From CAUZSN01 sp963582345 (GTDB taxonomy: Bacteria; Planctomycetota; Planctomycetia; Planctomycetales; Planctomycetaceae): a DNA stretch of 64,000 nt. A program made the position numbers and the translations under genes. A model generated the notes under the pieces. It had not been told where the DNA came from and made no database searches. It saw nothing but the letters and a program-made list of their open reading frames with translations. Shown here piece after piece: positions 9,338 through 17,850 of the stretch. Where the stretch lies: assembly GCA_963582345.1 (NCBI GenBank), contig CAUZSN010000002.1, forward strand, positions 1-64,000, given 5' to 3'. How positions within the stretch are numbered: the first letter of the stretch is position 1; every line of letters begins with the position of its first letter.

Positions 9338-9688
9338 TCATCCCGGCCAAGGTTCATCATTGCGAATATAGACACCATCCTTTAACCCACTGAAGAAGTG
9401 CGACAACAATGGATGCTCGATTGGCAGTCCATGTGAATCGGCAGCGAGGTTTTTCGATGCGGCATAGGTGCAGGTCGATGATCCGTCGACGAGTACGTGG
9501 TACCACGGCTGTTGGCGGTCCGGTTGTGTTTGATTCTTGTAGTACCACTCGTCGTTGGCCTGGCAGAATTCATCGCGGCTAACGACGACTCCACGATAGC
9601 CGTAACGCCGATGATGAACCAGTTGCCCCGGATCGAAGATCGGTTGCTCACTGGTGGAATCTGATGAAAGTCTATCGATCGCAATCAT
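9338..9688 (-). CDS. YccV/HspQ-like domain protein
   Basis: A 116-residue protein from ATG 9688 (MIAIDRLSSD); a longer start at 9736 is possible. An AGGAAAC sequence about 12 nt upstream favours the shorter form. The domain is the hemimethylated-DNA-binding YccV/HspQ type: PGQLVHHRRYGYRGVVV, then DEWYYKN, QPWYHVLVDGS, TYAASKNL, and IEHPLLSHFF. E. coli HspQ binds hemimethylated oriC DNA and modulates Lon, while the eukaryotic relative sits in F-box proteins. The gene is convergent in orientation with nothing and lies directly upstream of htpG on the same strand, compatible with a proteostasis role. Confidence 0.85.
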   Translation of the reverse strand: MIAIDRLSSDSTSEQPIFDPGQLVHHRRYGYRGVVVSRDEFCQANDEWYYKNQTQPDRQQPWYHVLVDGSSTCTYAASKNLAADSHGLPIEHPLLSHFFSGLKDGVYIRNDEPWPG

Positions 9689-9994
9689 TATCGGCAGGGT
9701 TTCCTGTCTTGGAATTGATAGAAGAACAGAGGTCACTCTTCGGACCTTTAGTGCTAAGTCCGTGCGAGTCTACCATAGTTAATGCTAACTGACATATCCC
9801 AGATGGTTTGCACTGAGTCCGCGACGACGGCTGTTGGAGTCGATGATATCCCTCCTTCACCTCATCGTTCCAGTACTCTATTATCTTGCAGGTTCGTCTC
9901 CGCACAATTCTGGTGACTGACAGTACCTTGCAAAGAGCATTGGTATACACTGTCCCTACTCTATGATTCACGTGTCTCGTTCAATGACCGTTTT
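9689..9994. other. spacer with no recognised gene
   Basis: About 300 bp between the YccV-like gene and the duplicated NYN block. No frame reads as a known family. The promoter of the YccV-like gene should lie in the left part. Confidence 0.35.
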
Positions 9995-10428
9995 TTCTTA
10001 AGCGTCAGTGCCGCCGAATGCGACCGCGTTCGATCAGCAGTGAAACTTGTCGAATGCGGGACACGGTCGAACGGGTTTCTTTTTGTGTTTGGGAGATCGT
10101 TCAATGATTCAGTGAGAGCCACAGATTGAAAAAAATTGCGGTTTTTGTTGAGATTTAGAATGTTGATTTCACCACGAAGCAGGCTTGCCGATGGTACTTT
10201 GATTACTGAGCGTTTTGGTCGGCGGAGACGTCCGATTGTCAAGTTGTCGCGGCGCTTGAAGCGTTAGCGGCACATGTGGAGTGCCTTCATGAAAATCGCC
10301 GGGGTCCAAATGGATGTCAGTTTGGGTGACGTGGTCGCCAACGTTGACAAGATGATCGAACGATTGCGGACGACTGACCGGGAAGGAGCTGAATTGACCG
10401 TGTTTCCCGAATGCACAGTCAGCGGATA
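9995..10428 (+). repeat. duplicated block, copy A (NYN leader + relic + amidase 5' end)
   Basis: Homologous to 16718-17485 read on the minus strand. Similarity starts roughly 115 bp upstream of the NYN start codon in both copies. It covers NYN codons 1-48, skips a deletion in this copy, resumes at the NYN stop and the 21-bp spacer, and ends about 50 codons into the amidase gene. Outer boundaries are approximate. Confidence 0.85.
10113..10267 (+). pseudogene. NYN-domain gene relic (internal deletion)
   Basis: From GTG 10113 the DNA follows the intact NYN gene at 16872-17366 codon by codon, apart from a 1-bp deletion in the first codons that brings in an early stop. The match includes a long shared run CGAGCGTTTTGGTCGG-like at about 10207-10222. 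After the counterpart of codon 48 it jumps straight to the last codons (LKR-stop) at 10256-10267, so about 113 codons are missing. It sits 21 bp before the amidase ATG, the same spacing as in the other copy. Confidence 0.9.
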
Positions 10429-11137
10429 TTGTTTCAAAAGCCTTGAGGAGGCTCATCCCTTTGTCCAATCGACTTCGGCATCGGCGACGGAACGATTGAG
10501 TCATGCGTGTGCCGACCTGGGCGTATTTGCGATCTTTGGGATGTTGGAGGCGGACGGTCAGCGTACATTCAATACGGCAGTCCTGGTCGGCCCTGAAGGC
10601 GTCATCGGGACGTATCGGAAGATCCACCTTCCATTTTTGGGGATTGACAGGCACGCAATGTATGGAGACCGCGCGTTCGCCGTTCATAACGCGGGCGACC
10701 TGCGAGTGGGCATGAATATCTGCTACGACGCAACATTTCCGGAAGCATCTCGCTCTTTGGCAATTCTGGGTGCAGATTTGATTGCGCTACCGACGAACTG
10801 GCCTGCTGGAGCCGAATGCGTCGCTGACCACGTCATCAATACACGGGCACTGGAAAACAACGTTTACTACATAGCTGTCAATCGCGTCGGCATCGAAGGC
10901 GGGTTTCAATTCATCGGACTCAGTCGCATTTGTGCTCCGAACGGTCAGACGCTGGCGTCGTCGTCGGGCATGGACGAAGAAATTATCTATGCCGAAATTG
11001 ACCTCGAAGCTGCCCGCAACAAGCGCATCGCACGCGAACCGGGATGCTACGCCATCGATCGCATGGCCGATCGGCGACCGGAAATGTATAAATTGCTGAC
11101 GCAGCCGCACGGATTGACGAGTCCGGGACGCGAATGA
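10289..11137 (+). CDS. carbon-nitrogen hydrolase (nitrilase-superfamily amidase)
   Basis: A 282-residue nitrilase-fold enzyme that hydrolyses a C-N bond of an amide or nitrile; the substrate is unknown. The start is ATG 10289, preceded by GGAG at 10278-10281. The Glu-Lys-Cys triad is present: E41 in VFPEC, K111 in YRKIHLPF, and C145 in MNICYDATFPE. The downstream NWPAGAE and TRALENNVYYIAVNRVG segments are typical. A decayed copy of its first 50 codons lies at 16718-16851 behind the intact NYN gene, so this gene was once the second member of a NYN-amidase pair here. The short spacer after the NYN relic suggests it still uses the old pair promoter. Confidence 0.93.
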   Translation: MKIAGVQMDVSLGDVVANVDKMIERLRTTDREGAELTVFPECTVSGYCFKSLEEAHPFVQSTSASATERLSHACADLGVFAIFGMLEADGQRTFNTAVLVGPEGVIGTYRKIHLPFLGIDRHAMYGDRAFAVHNAGDLRVGMNICYDATFPEASRSLAILGADLIALPTNWPAGAECVADHVINTRALENNVYYIAVNRVGIEGGFQFIGLSRICAPNGQTLASSSGMDEEIIYAEIDLEAARNKRIAREPGCYAIDRMADRRPEMYKLLTQPHGLTSPGRE

Positions 11138-11623
11138 GAACTGGAACCGTCTTAGGTGGTCCGCTAACGTTCGTTGCTGCGTCGGTAAAATGCAATTGTC
11201 GATCAACGAACCAACATTATGCACTGAGTCGTTTGTGCTAACGGAATGAACAGACAGATCTTTGAAGGTTGGGGAGTTTCGTCAGGTTAGTGCTTGCGAC
11301 TATCTTGCGCTCGTGAGTTGCGTTCGGTTTTCGTCATGATGGCAACCATATCGTTGCTGTCGACGGGAAAGTCGCACCGGTGAGAATTCTCTGATTTACA
11401 AAACCCGTAGGACCAAAATCCTGAGCCGACTATTTCGACCTGTAAAATGTGGGCTTTACAACGCCTAGCCGCAATCGCATCGCAAGCTGCAGATCAGCAT
11501 CCCGGGTGGCTAAGTCGGCCGACGTGTTTGATCAGCAATGAAATCAATCCGAGTTCGGTTGCAAACGACTTTGGCCAATTCGCCGTCAGCTTTCACGGCG
11601 CACAATACTTGTACTCTGTGCGG
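11138..11623. other. spacer with no recognised gene
   Basis: About 490 bp between the amidase and alkaline phosphatase stop codons (convergent). A 61-codon plus-strand frame near 11447 has no family resemblance. No hairpin with a T tract was found. Confidence 0.35.
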
Positions 11624-13312
11624 CTAACGTGATTCTGGCTCCTTCGATTCATTGGCGATGAGTCCGTGTGGGTTGTCAATCACGAGATAGTGTCCATGGT
11701 CAGCCGTGACGATTAGTAGCGATTCGTGCCAGTTACTGTTGGACTCGACCCATTCAGTAATGACGCGGACGGCCCGATCGCCGCTGAGCACAGCACCAAT
11801 GCTTGTGTCGATGTTGTTGTCATGATTTGCCCAGTCTACGTCACCGGCTTCGACCATGAGCCAGAACCCCTTTGGGTTAGTCGAAAGAACATCGAGTGCC
11901 GCGCAAGTCAATTCAGCGAGCGTCGGATTCTCGCAGATGTCCGCCAGAGAGTACTCTTCAGCTTTCCCGAAACGCCCCGGTGCAGGTTGATAGTCTCCGT
12001 CGGCAGTGGCGTACGGAAGGTGCCCCTCGTATTTTCCGAGGCCGTAAAAGCCAAGCAGTCGGCAATTCCCACAAACGGCCTGCTGTGCCGCGTGGCGCAG
12101 TTCTGGCCCGCCTGGAACTCCTCGACGTCGCACAGCCACGACATAGCGACCATCGTTTATAACATCCACGGCCGTCAGATCGTTGCTTGCTAGGTAAATG
12201 TTCCCCGGAATAAAGTTTTCCCCCTGTGCCTTGTTCTCGGTCGCTTCGACACCGAATCCACCACCGAGCAGCACTTCGATACCGGCAAGCGGTTTGATGG
12301 GATGTGAGATCGAAGGCAGCCCCAGCAGATCGCGCGTAAGGTCCTGATAGTCCAAGCGCGAAACATTGTGCGCGTACGCCGCCGCTGGAGTCGCATGAGA
12401 GATTGGAACGTTGGAAACGACCCCAATCGAATAGCCCCGTGCTTGTGCTTCATGAGCAATCGTTGTCAACCGACTGCCGGCATAGTTGACGTTGATGGCA
12501 CCGTTATATGTTTTCGCTCCCGTCGTCATGCTGGTCGCTGAACTCGCTGAGTCGGCGTATGCATGGCGTAACGGTGCATCGATTGGCCGAGAGATGAGGT
12601 ATTCCGGATCAGATCCAGGACTCCACGGAGTCAAGCCACCTTTGTCAGGGACATAGCCGCCTGGAATAATGCCTCCTGGATTGAGGACCGACTGCAGATT
12701 CACATCCGACTCCGTTCCACTATTATGCGGGCTTGTCACCAGGAATCCGAACTCGGTCGTGCCTGCTGCCGTGTAGTCTTGGAAGTGCAACCCCGTTCCC
12801 CGACCAGATTCGTATTTGAGAGAACCGCTAGAAACGATGGCAGCGGCCTGTGTGGTCTGCCAGTCCATTCCGTCAAAGATGACAAGGAAGACGTGCTTTC
12901 GCCCGGCGACCAGGGCCGCACGTTGTAGAGTAGCCAAGTCCGTCTGATCGAGGTAATCCGCTGTGGCTGCAACGGTCTGCTTAGGAATTCTTCCGTAGAG
13001 TTCACGAACCTTTTGTTGATTGCGGTAGGCACTGTCCGCGCCCGTGTAGTTTGTTAACTCGATGCCGGCGCCAGCTCTTCGAGTTCCGAACGTATAGACC
13101 GGGATCAGCCGATTTGAATGGGTGCTCCACTGTTTGTAGTTACTTGGCTCATGACCCCAGTGAATGATTGACGAGCGTTCCAGTTGAATTGCGTGGACCT
13201 GCACATTCCGGATGTGGTCTGCTGACTGCAGCAGGGTTGCTGGCATGACGAATATGAACAACGCAGTCCTAACCCGCGAACGCCATCGGCGAATAAAAGT
13301 AAAACTATGCAT
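11624..13312 (-). CDS. secreted alkaline phosphatase (PhoA family)
   Basis: A 562-residue phosphomonoesterase with start chosen at ATG 13312 (MHSFTFIRRWRSRV), which gives a basic then hydrophobic signal peptide ending around LLQSAD. An upstream in-frame start at 13402 would bury it. Family motifs are in order: VIFDGMDW (metal Asp), YADSASSATSMTTGAKT (Ser nucleophile), the LMVEAGDVDWANHDNN metal ligands, and TADHGHY near the C-terminus. It probably works in the periplasm on phosphate esters. It is monocistronic, and no Pho box was identified. Confidence 0.92.
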   Translation of the reverse strand: MHSFTFIRRWRSRVRTALFIFVMPATLLQSADHIRNVQVHAIQLERSSIIHWGHEPSNYKQWSTHSNRLIPVYTFGTRRAGAGIELTNYTGADSAYRNQQKVRELYGRIPKQTVAATADYLDQTDLATLQRAALVAGRKHVFLVIFDGMDWQTTQAAAIVSSGSLKYESGRGTGLHFQDYTAAGTTEFGFLVTSPHNSGTESDVNLQSVLNPGGIIPGGYVPDKGGLTPWSPGSDPEYLISRPIDAPLRHAYADSASSATSMTTGAKTYNGAINVNYAGSRLTTIAHEAQARGYSIGVVSNVPISHATPAAAYAHNVSRLDYQDLTRDLLGLPSISHPIKPLAGIEVLLGGGFGVEATENKAQGENFIPGNIYLASNDLTAVDVINDGRYVVAVRRRGVPGGPELRHAAQQAVCGNCRLLGFYGLGKYEGHLPYATADGDYQPAPGRFGKAEEYSLADICENPTLAELTCAALDVLSTNPKGFWLMVEAGDVDWANHDNNIDTSIGAVLSGDRAVRVITEWVESNSNWHESLLIVTADHGHYLVIDNPHGLIANESKEPESR

Positions 13313-13566
13313 GGATCGTCTATCGGTTTGAATCGGTACAATTGCAATGGGCGTACGTACGCAAGTGAGCCTTGAGTAGGAGCGTGTACAGCAGTTTTTC
13401 ACCAGTGCCAGTCGTCAGAGTTCGCGGTGGTAGCCGCAAGTGCCTAAACTTTCAAATGACACAAGTTGTTGACTGTGAACTCGGATGGAATACTTGAGAG
13501 AGACTGGGAAAGTCGGGTTATCACACGAGGTTTCCTACACGGCATTACAACGGGGTAAGTGTACTC

Positions 13567-14238
13567 TTACACAACTGCTCGAGCGATCTCTGCTTCGATC
13601 GGATCGTGCTTTTGTTCGAGTTCGTTGAGTGCTGTCTCAATGCGCACTCGGTATTGCTCAAGACTTTCGTCTTTTCGCGGTGCGAGGGGTTTGCCAAAAT
13701 AGGCGTTGATCGTCGAGAAGGGCTTGGGTATCTGCATGCGATCCCAGGTGCCGGTCAGAATCCAGCGCCGCGTAGGCACTGCAACAATGTTGATGACTAC
13801 TGCGCCAGTCCTTTGCGAGAGGAGGGCGATACCCTTATTGAGTCGGTTGCGTGGTCCCCGCGGCCCATCCACAGCTAGGTAGGCTGGCGCCCCGCTCAGA
13901 ACGTGCTCAATCAAAGCGCGAACCGCTGCAGATCCCCCTTTGTCGCGATCGGTCCGACAACTGGAACCGCGGATCGGGATGATTCCTAGTGCACGCAGGC
14001 CGCGGATCAACAGCTGTCCGTCCGTGGAGCGAGACACCATTGCACCCGTGCCGGGTTCACCATCAATAATCGTAGCGACCTGATGAGCGTGCAGGGCTGA
14101 GTATACATACGGTTGTGATTTGGCACGCAACTCACGACGAGGGTCATTGTGCAGATGGGTTCGACAGCACGCTCGAAGCAGCAGGAACACCATTGCCATT
14201 AGCCATTCAATCACCCAATAATGAAACTTTATGATCAC
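13567..14238 (-). CDS. DUF374 lysophospholipid acyltransferase-like protein
   Basis: A 223-residue DUF374 protein, related to LPLAT/lipid A acyltransferases. The N-terminus is a membrane anchor (WVIEWLMAMVFLLLRAC), followed by the acyl-acceptor-type ALHAHQ segment, STDGQLL, IPIRGSS, and DGPRGPR near residue 130. DUF374 members are thought to acylate glycolipids at the inner membrane; activity here is inferred. It fits with other envelope genes in the window (waaA, fabI). Confidence 0.88.
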   Translation of the reverse strand: MIIKFHYWVIEWLMAMVFLLLRACCRTHLHNDPRRELRAKSQPYVYSALHAHQVATIIDGEPGTGAMVSRSTDGQLLIRGLRALGIIPIRGSSCRTDRDKGGSAAVRALIEHVLSGAPAYLAVDGPRGPRNRLNKGIALLSQRTGAVVINIVAVPTRRWILTGTWDRMQIPKPFSTINAYFGKPLAPRKDESLEQYRVRIETALNELEQKHDPIEAEIARAVV

Positions 14239-14321
14239 TCAATCGACTCGCAAATCAAATCGACGATCCGAGTTTGTCGAATCGGCTCACCCTGAAAAGG
14301 CAAGGTAAAAAACCTTACCAC

Positions 14322-14447
14322 ACCGCACGATTTGAGAATAGAGAGATACCTCTGAACCAGTATTCCAAGGCCATGTGGGAAGAACTGGTTCAGCAAGGCA
14401 AGCTGAAGCATGCGGCTCACGGCACTTACAAACAGTTGACTTTCTAA
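14322..14447 (+). pseudogene. possible 3' fragment of a winged-helix gene
   Basis: An open plus-strand stretch without a start reads KAMWEELVQQGKLKHAAHGT and ends at TAA 14445-14447. This resembles the C-terminal tail of winged-helix domains, in which a helix is followed by a GTY strand. It stops 37 bp before the dinB relic. The family call is weak and could be chance. Confidence 0.3.
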
Positions 14448-14483
14448 ACGGAAGTATAGTTTCTTCAAGAATCATAATTATCC

Positions 14484-14555
14484 ATGATCCTGCACGTCGA
14501 CATGGACGCCTTCTATGAGGCTTGCGAGAAATGTGTTCGCTATCGCCCACGCTGA
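14484..14555 (+). pseudogene. dinB (DNA polymerase IV) 5' relic
   Basis: ATG 14484 opens MILHVDMDAFYEACEK and stops at TGA after 23 codons. MILHVDMDAFYAS is the nearly invariant N-terminus of Y-family DNA polymerase IV, including the first catalytic Asp and the steric-gate aromatic. Nothing after codon 22 resembles the family, so only the extreme 5' end survives. The following 220 bp hold no recognised sequence. Confidence 0.8.
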
Positions 14556-14774
14556 AAATACGCGTTGTGATATTCATCCCACGGTTATTCATGTTTGGAA
14601 TCGTGGTTGGTCCAGGCTTTTGGGAGTGAGATCTTGACTTCGGAATAGTGACTTGGCATCCTGGCTCCGTTGGTTTACGGGATCCAGTTTCATCTGCGAG
14701 CGGGCTTGACACTGCGATAAGTTTGTCGAGGCACAAAACGACTTGACCACCACACGACTCATAAATTAGCTGTG

Positions 14775-16589
14775 CTAGGCTCTTCGTCGCGTCTTGCGCT
14801 TTCGGTCCGTTTCCTTCAGCAACATCTTGCGTAGCCGGATTTGGGTGGGCGTGACCTCGACGAGTTCGTCTTCCTCAACGTACTCCAGTGCTGCCTCTAG
14901 AGAAAGCTCGCGGGGCGGTTTCAGTAGGATGTTGTCATCGCTGCCCGCCGCGCGGGTGTTTGTCAGCTTCTTTTCCTTGCTGGGATTGACGGGCATGTCG
15001 TTGTCACGGCTGTTTTCGCCAACGATCATCCCTTCGTAGATCTCGACACCCGGAGCGATAAATAACTCGGCGCGTTGTTGTAGTCCGTTGAGCGCATAAG
15101 CGACCGCCTTGCCGTTGACCTTGGAGACAAGCACGCCATTGGCGCGACCGGGGATGTCACCATCCATCGCGCGATATTCAGAAAAGCGATGATGTGCGAT
15201 CGCCGTGCCCTGTGTCGCGTTTAGCAAGCGCGTCCGTAGTCCGATCAACCCTCGGGCGGGTATCAAAAACGTTACGTGAGTATACGTGCCGCGAGTCGTC
15301 ATGTGCTCTAGTGCGCCGCGTCGTTCACCAACCAACTCCATAACTGGCCCCAGCTTGCTGCTTGGTATCTCGACGACCAGTGTCTCGAACGGCTCTTCTT
15401 TGGCTCCGTCACGCTCCCGGACAATCACGTGCGGCTTGCCGACTGAGAACTCGTAGCCCTCGCGTCGCATCGTTTCGATTAAGATGGACAAATGCAGCAC
15501 GCCGCGACCGGAAACCGCCATCGAATCGGTTCCTTCGATCGGGCGGACGCGTAAAGCGACGTTGCGCTCCAGTTCTTTGATCAGTCGCTCTTTGACTTGG
15601 CGTGTCGTGACATACTTGCCTTCGCGGCCCGCCAACGGAGAATTGTTGACGCTAAACACCATCTCGAGTGTCGGTTCATCCACCGTCAGTCGTGGAAGCG
15701 CTCGTGGATGCGCCGGATCACAGATCGTGTCGCTGATCTCCACGTCTTCGATCCCGACAATCCCGACGACTTCGCCCGCGGCGGCCTCATTTGTCTCGAC
15801 GCGTCCGAGGTTCTTGAAGATGAATAGCTCGGCCACCTTTCCCGACGAGACTTGTCCATCTGCTTGCATCAGTGTGACGTTTTGTCCCTTATGCATCGTG
15901 CCGGATTGAATTCGGCCAATCGCGATGCGGCCTACGTAGTCCGACCAGTCCAGCGTCGTTACCAGCAGTTGTAAAGGTTGGTCCGGCGACACTTCCGGGC
16001 CGGGGACTTGTTCGAGGATCAGCTCCAGCAACGACTCAATCGAATCGGTTGGGATGGCAGGGTCGTGTGTCGTATAGCCATATTTGCTGCTGGCGAACAG
16101 GTAGGGTATATCATCAATATTCTGATCCACTCCCAATTCCATCAACAGTTCAAACGTTTGGTCGAGCACGACGTACGGCTGGGCATCGGCACGATCGATC
16201 TTGTTGATCACGATGATTGGCTTCAGGCCGAACTCGAGCGCTTTGGAGAGCACGAAGCGCGTCTGTGGAAGTGGGCCTTCCGCAGCGTCGACCAATAACA
16301 CAGCGCCATCTGCCATGCGGATCACGCGTTCCACTTCGCCGCCAAAATCGGCGTGACCCGGCGTATCGAAAATGTTGATCTTCACCCCCCGATAAGGCAA
16401 CGCAATGTTTTTGGCGAGGATTGTGATGCCCCGCTCGCGTTCCAAATCGTTCGAGTCGAGAATGCAATTATCCTTCAACTGGTTGTCGCGGAACTGCCCG
16501 CTTTGCCTCAGCAGACAATCGACCAACGTCGTCTTACCATGGTCGACATGGGCCATAATTACGATATTGCGGATGTCATCGCGACGCAT
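14775..16589 (-). CDS. typA: ribosome-associated GTPase TypA/BipA
   Basis: A 604-residue translational GTPase. G1 AHVDHGKTT, switch II DTPGHADFGGEVER, and G4 NKIDRADAQP are all present, followed by EF-G-like domains II, III and V and the TypA-specific C-terminal domain (VNPSKEKKLTNTRAAGSDDN). TypA helps ribosome assembly and stress or low-temperature growth. The ATG start gives the canonical N-terminus MRRDDIRNIVIMAH. Length is normal. Monocistronic. Confidence 0.97.
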   Translation of the reverse strand: MRRDDIRNIVIMAHVDHGKTTLVDCLLRQSGQFRDNQLKDNCILDSNDLERERGITILAKNIALPYRGVKINIFDTPGHADFGGEVERVIRMADGAVLLVDAAEGPLPQTRFVLSKALEFGLKPIIVINKIDRADAQPYVVLDQTFELLMELGVDQNIDDIPYLFASSKYGYTTHDPAIPTDSIESLLELILEQVPGPEVSPDQPLQLLVTTLDWSDYVGRIAIGRIQSGTMHKGQNVTLMQADGQVSSGKVAELFIFKNLGRVETNEAAAGEVVGIVGIEDVEISDTICDPAHPRALPRLTVDEPTLEMVFSVNNSPLAGREGKYVTTRQVKERLIKELERNVALRVRPIEGTDSMAVSGRGVLHLSILIETMRREGYEFSVGKPHVIVRERDGAKEEPFETLVVEIPSSKLGPVMELVGERRGALEHMTTRGTYTHVTFLIPARGLIGLRTRLLNATQGTAIAHHRFSEYRAMDGDIPGRANGVLVSKVNGKAVAYALNGLQQRAELFIAPGVEIYEGMIVGENSRDNDMPVNPSKEKKLTNTRAAGSDDNILLKPPRELSLEAALEYVEEDELVEVTPTQIRLRKMLLKETDRKRKTRRRA

Positions 16590-16717
16590 TGGCGAGGTTG
16601 GATGGAGATTTCGGTTTGGCGGACTTGATTGCTAACGTCTCCGCACTCCCAGTAAAATCAACGTCGGGAAGCACCAGCTAGTGGCAAGGAGGCGGATAGA
16701 AGCCGCTCATCATACCA

Positions 16718-16851
16718 GATTACCGCGTATTCGGGAAACACGGTTAATTTAGCTCCGTCATGGTAAGTCGTGCGCAGCCTTCGATCATCTTTTCGACGTT
16801 GCCGTCCGCGTCGCCCAAACGGGTATCCATTTGGACCCCGGAAATTTTTAA
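16718..16851 (-). pseudogene. amidase (nitrilase-family) gene relic
   Basis: Read on the minus strand this matches the first 50 codons of the intact amidase at 10289. The start ATG has become TTA (16849-16851), it then reads LKISGVQMDTRLGD, and a 1-bp deletion after the MIE codons shifts the frame before RLRTTYHDGAKLTVFPE is resumed. Similarity fades near 16718, and the Lys and Cys parts of the triad are gone. It lies 21 bp after the NYN stop codon, exactly where the intact amidase sits in the other copy. Confidence 0.9.
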
Positions 16852-16871
16852 AAAGGGACTTCCTTGTGGCG

Positions 16872-17366
16872 CTAACGCTTCAACAACAACGGTTGGTCGA
16901 TTGGAACGAATTTCTTTGTGGCTGCGACTAACGAAGTCGCTGTAAGTGACGGAACGCCAAACACTTCAGTGTCTACCCGGTAATTCTTGTGAACTCGTTC
17001 CAATGCCAGATCAAAATCTCCGTCGCCCGAGGCAAGCACGACCACATCGACTGCGGGCGCCATTTCAATTATGTCTAACGTGATACCAACGTCCCAATCA
17101 CCTTTCGTAGAACCGTCACTACGTTGAATATACGGCTTGAGTTTAACGTCAAATCCAATGTCCTTTAGGATTTGCTGAAACTGAATTTGCTTTTCGTTAC
17201 CTCGGTCGATCGCATACGCAAACGCCGCGACAACTTGGCGATCGGACGTCGCTACCGACCAAAACGCTCGGTAATCAAAGTGACATTGGTAAGCCTGTTT
17301 CGTAGTGTAATAAATGTTCTGAACATCGACAAATATCGCAACTTTTTTCACTTTAACTGCTCTCAC
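16872..17366 (-). CDS. NYN-domain (LabA/PIN-like) putative RNase
   Basis: A 164-residue single-domain protein with GTG start at 17366. The NYN/PIN-like acidic site is visible: D14 in AIFVDVQNIYY, D92 and D98 in GDWDVGITLDII, and D115/D117/D119 in LASGDGDFDL. Members cut RNA with bound Mg2+; the LabA/DUF88 branch is widespread in bacteria, mostly without a defined target. It was ancestrally followed by an amidase gene (relic at 16718-16851), and a 5'/3' relic of this same gene remains before the intact amidase at 10289. Confidence 0.88.
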   Translation of the reverse strand: MRAVKVKKVAIFVDVQNIYYTTKQAYQCHFDYRAFWSVATSDRQVVAAFAYAIDRGNEKQIQFQQILKDIGFDVKLKPYIQRSDGSTKGDWDVGITLDIIEMAPAVDVVVLASGDGDFDLALERVHKNYRVDTEVFGVPSLTATSLVAATKKFVPIDQPLLLKR

Positions 17367-17510
17367 TGCTGCTTGAACGATTTCACAAACATCAATGGTA
17401 ATCCCCTCGACAGGGTCCTATCCTTTCTCAACACGCTCATTTGCCATCGTAGTGGCGCTAATCGCGTGCGGCTACACTGGACCCGAGTAGCTACTCGGTG
17501 CAACAACGTG

Positions 17511-17755
17511 CTACAAGCGGTGGCAATCTGCTCGTGCTGCAACATCTCCGCGATAGATATATCCGATTCCAGTGAAACGTTCGATGACGGACGGACTTAC
17601 ATCCCGTGTTCGCACGGCTACGGCAATGTCCAATATAGGCTTGGTCGGCAGAAAGCCGTCGAAGGGGTTCGTCAGAGTCCTAGGAATCGGTTTCAGCCAA
17701 GCTTCAAGCTCATCGGCATCTTGAACTTTGATAAGTTATACCACCCACAGTGTGT
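17511..17755 (-). pseudogene. GrpB/UPF0157-like nucleotidyltransferase-fold relic
   Basis: The minus strand reads ADELEAWLKPIPRTLTNPFD, then TKPILDIAVAVRTRD and GIGYIYRGDVAARADCHRL before TAG. KPILDIAVAV and the GYxYRGD step resemble the core of GrpB (UPF0157) proteins, but the preceding GSTAVPG motif is missing and there is no start or C-terminal part. It is probably a truncated remnant upstream of the NYN gene leader. Confidence 0.6.
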
Positions 17756-17850
17756 CTTCAACGTGCAAGGCTCTCAACTTGCTGGTGAATTCAACACCAA
17801 TTCAGCGAGATAATCGTCCACTCAAGAGTTACTAGATTTGTACGGTCACG

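Larger units (their letters stand above)
16718..17485 (-). repeat. duplicated block, copy B (intact NYN + amidase relic)
   Basis: Inverted relative to copy A at 9995-10428, about 6.3 kb away, with the alkaline phosphatase, DUF374 and typA genes in between. It includes the shared leader (about 17367-17485), the NYN gene, the 21-bp spacer and the amidase 5' relic. Confidence 0.85.

Noticed and set aside
17172..17813. 213-codon plus-strand frame resembling one at 9961-10242 on the minus strand
   Set aside because: The resemblance is real DNA homology, but it is the antisense of the NYN gene and its leader, explained by the duplicated block.
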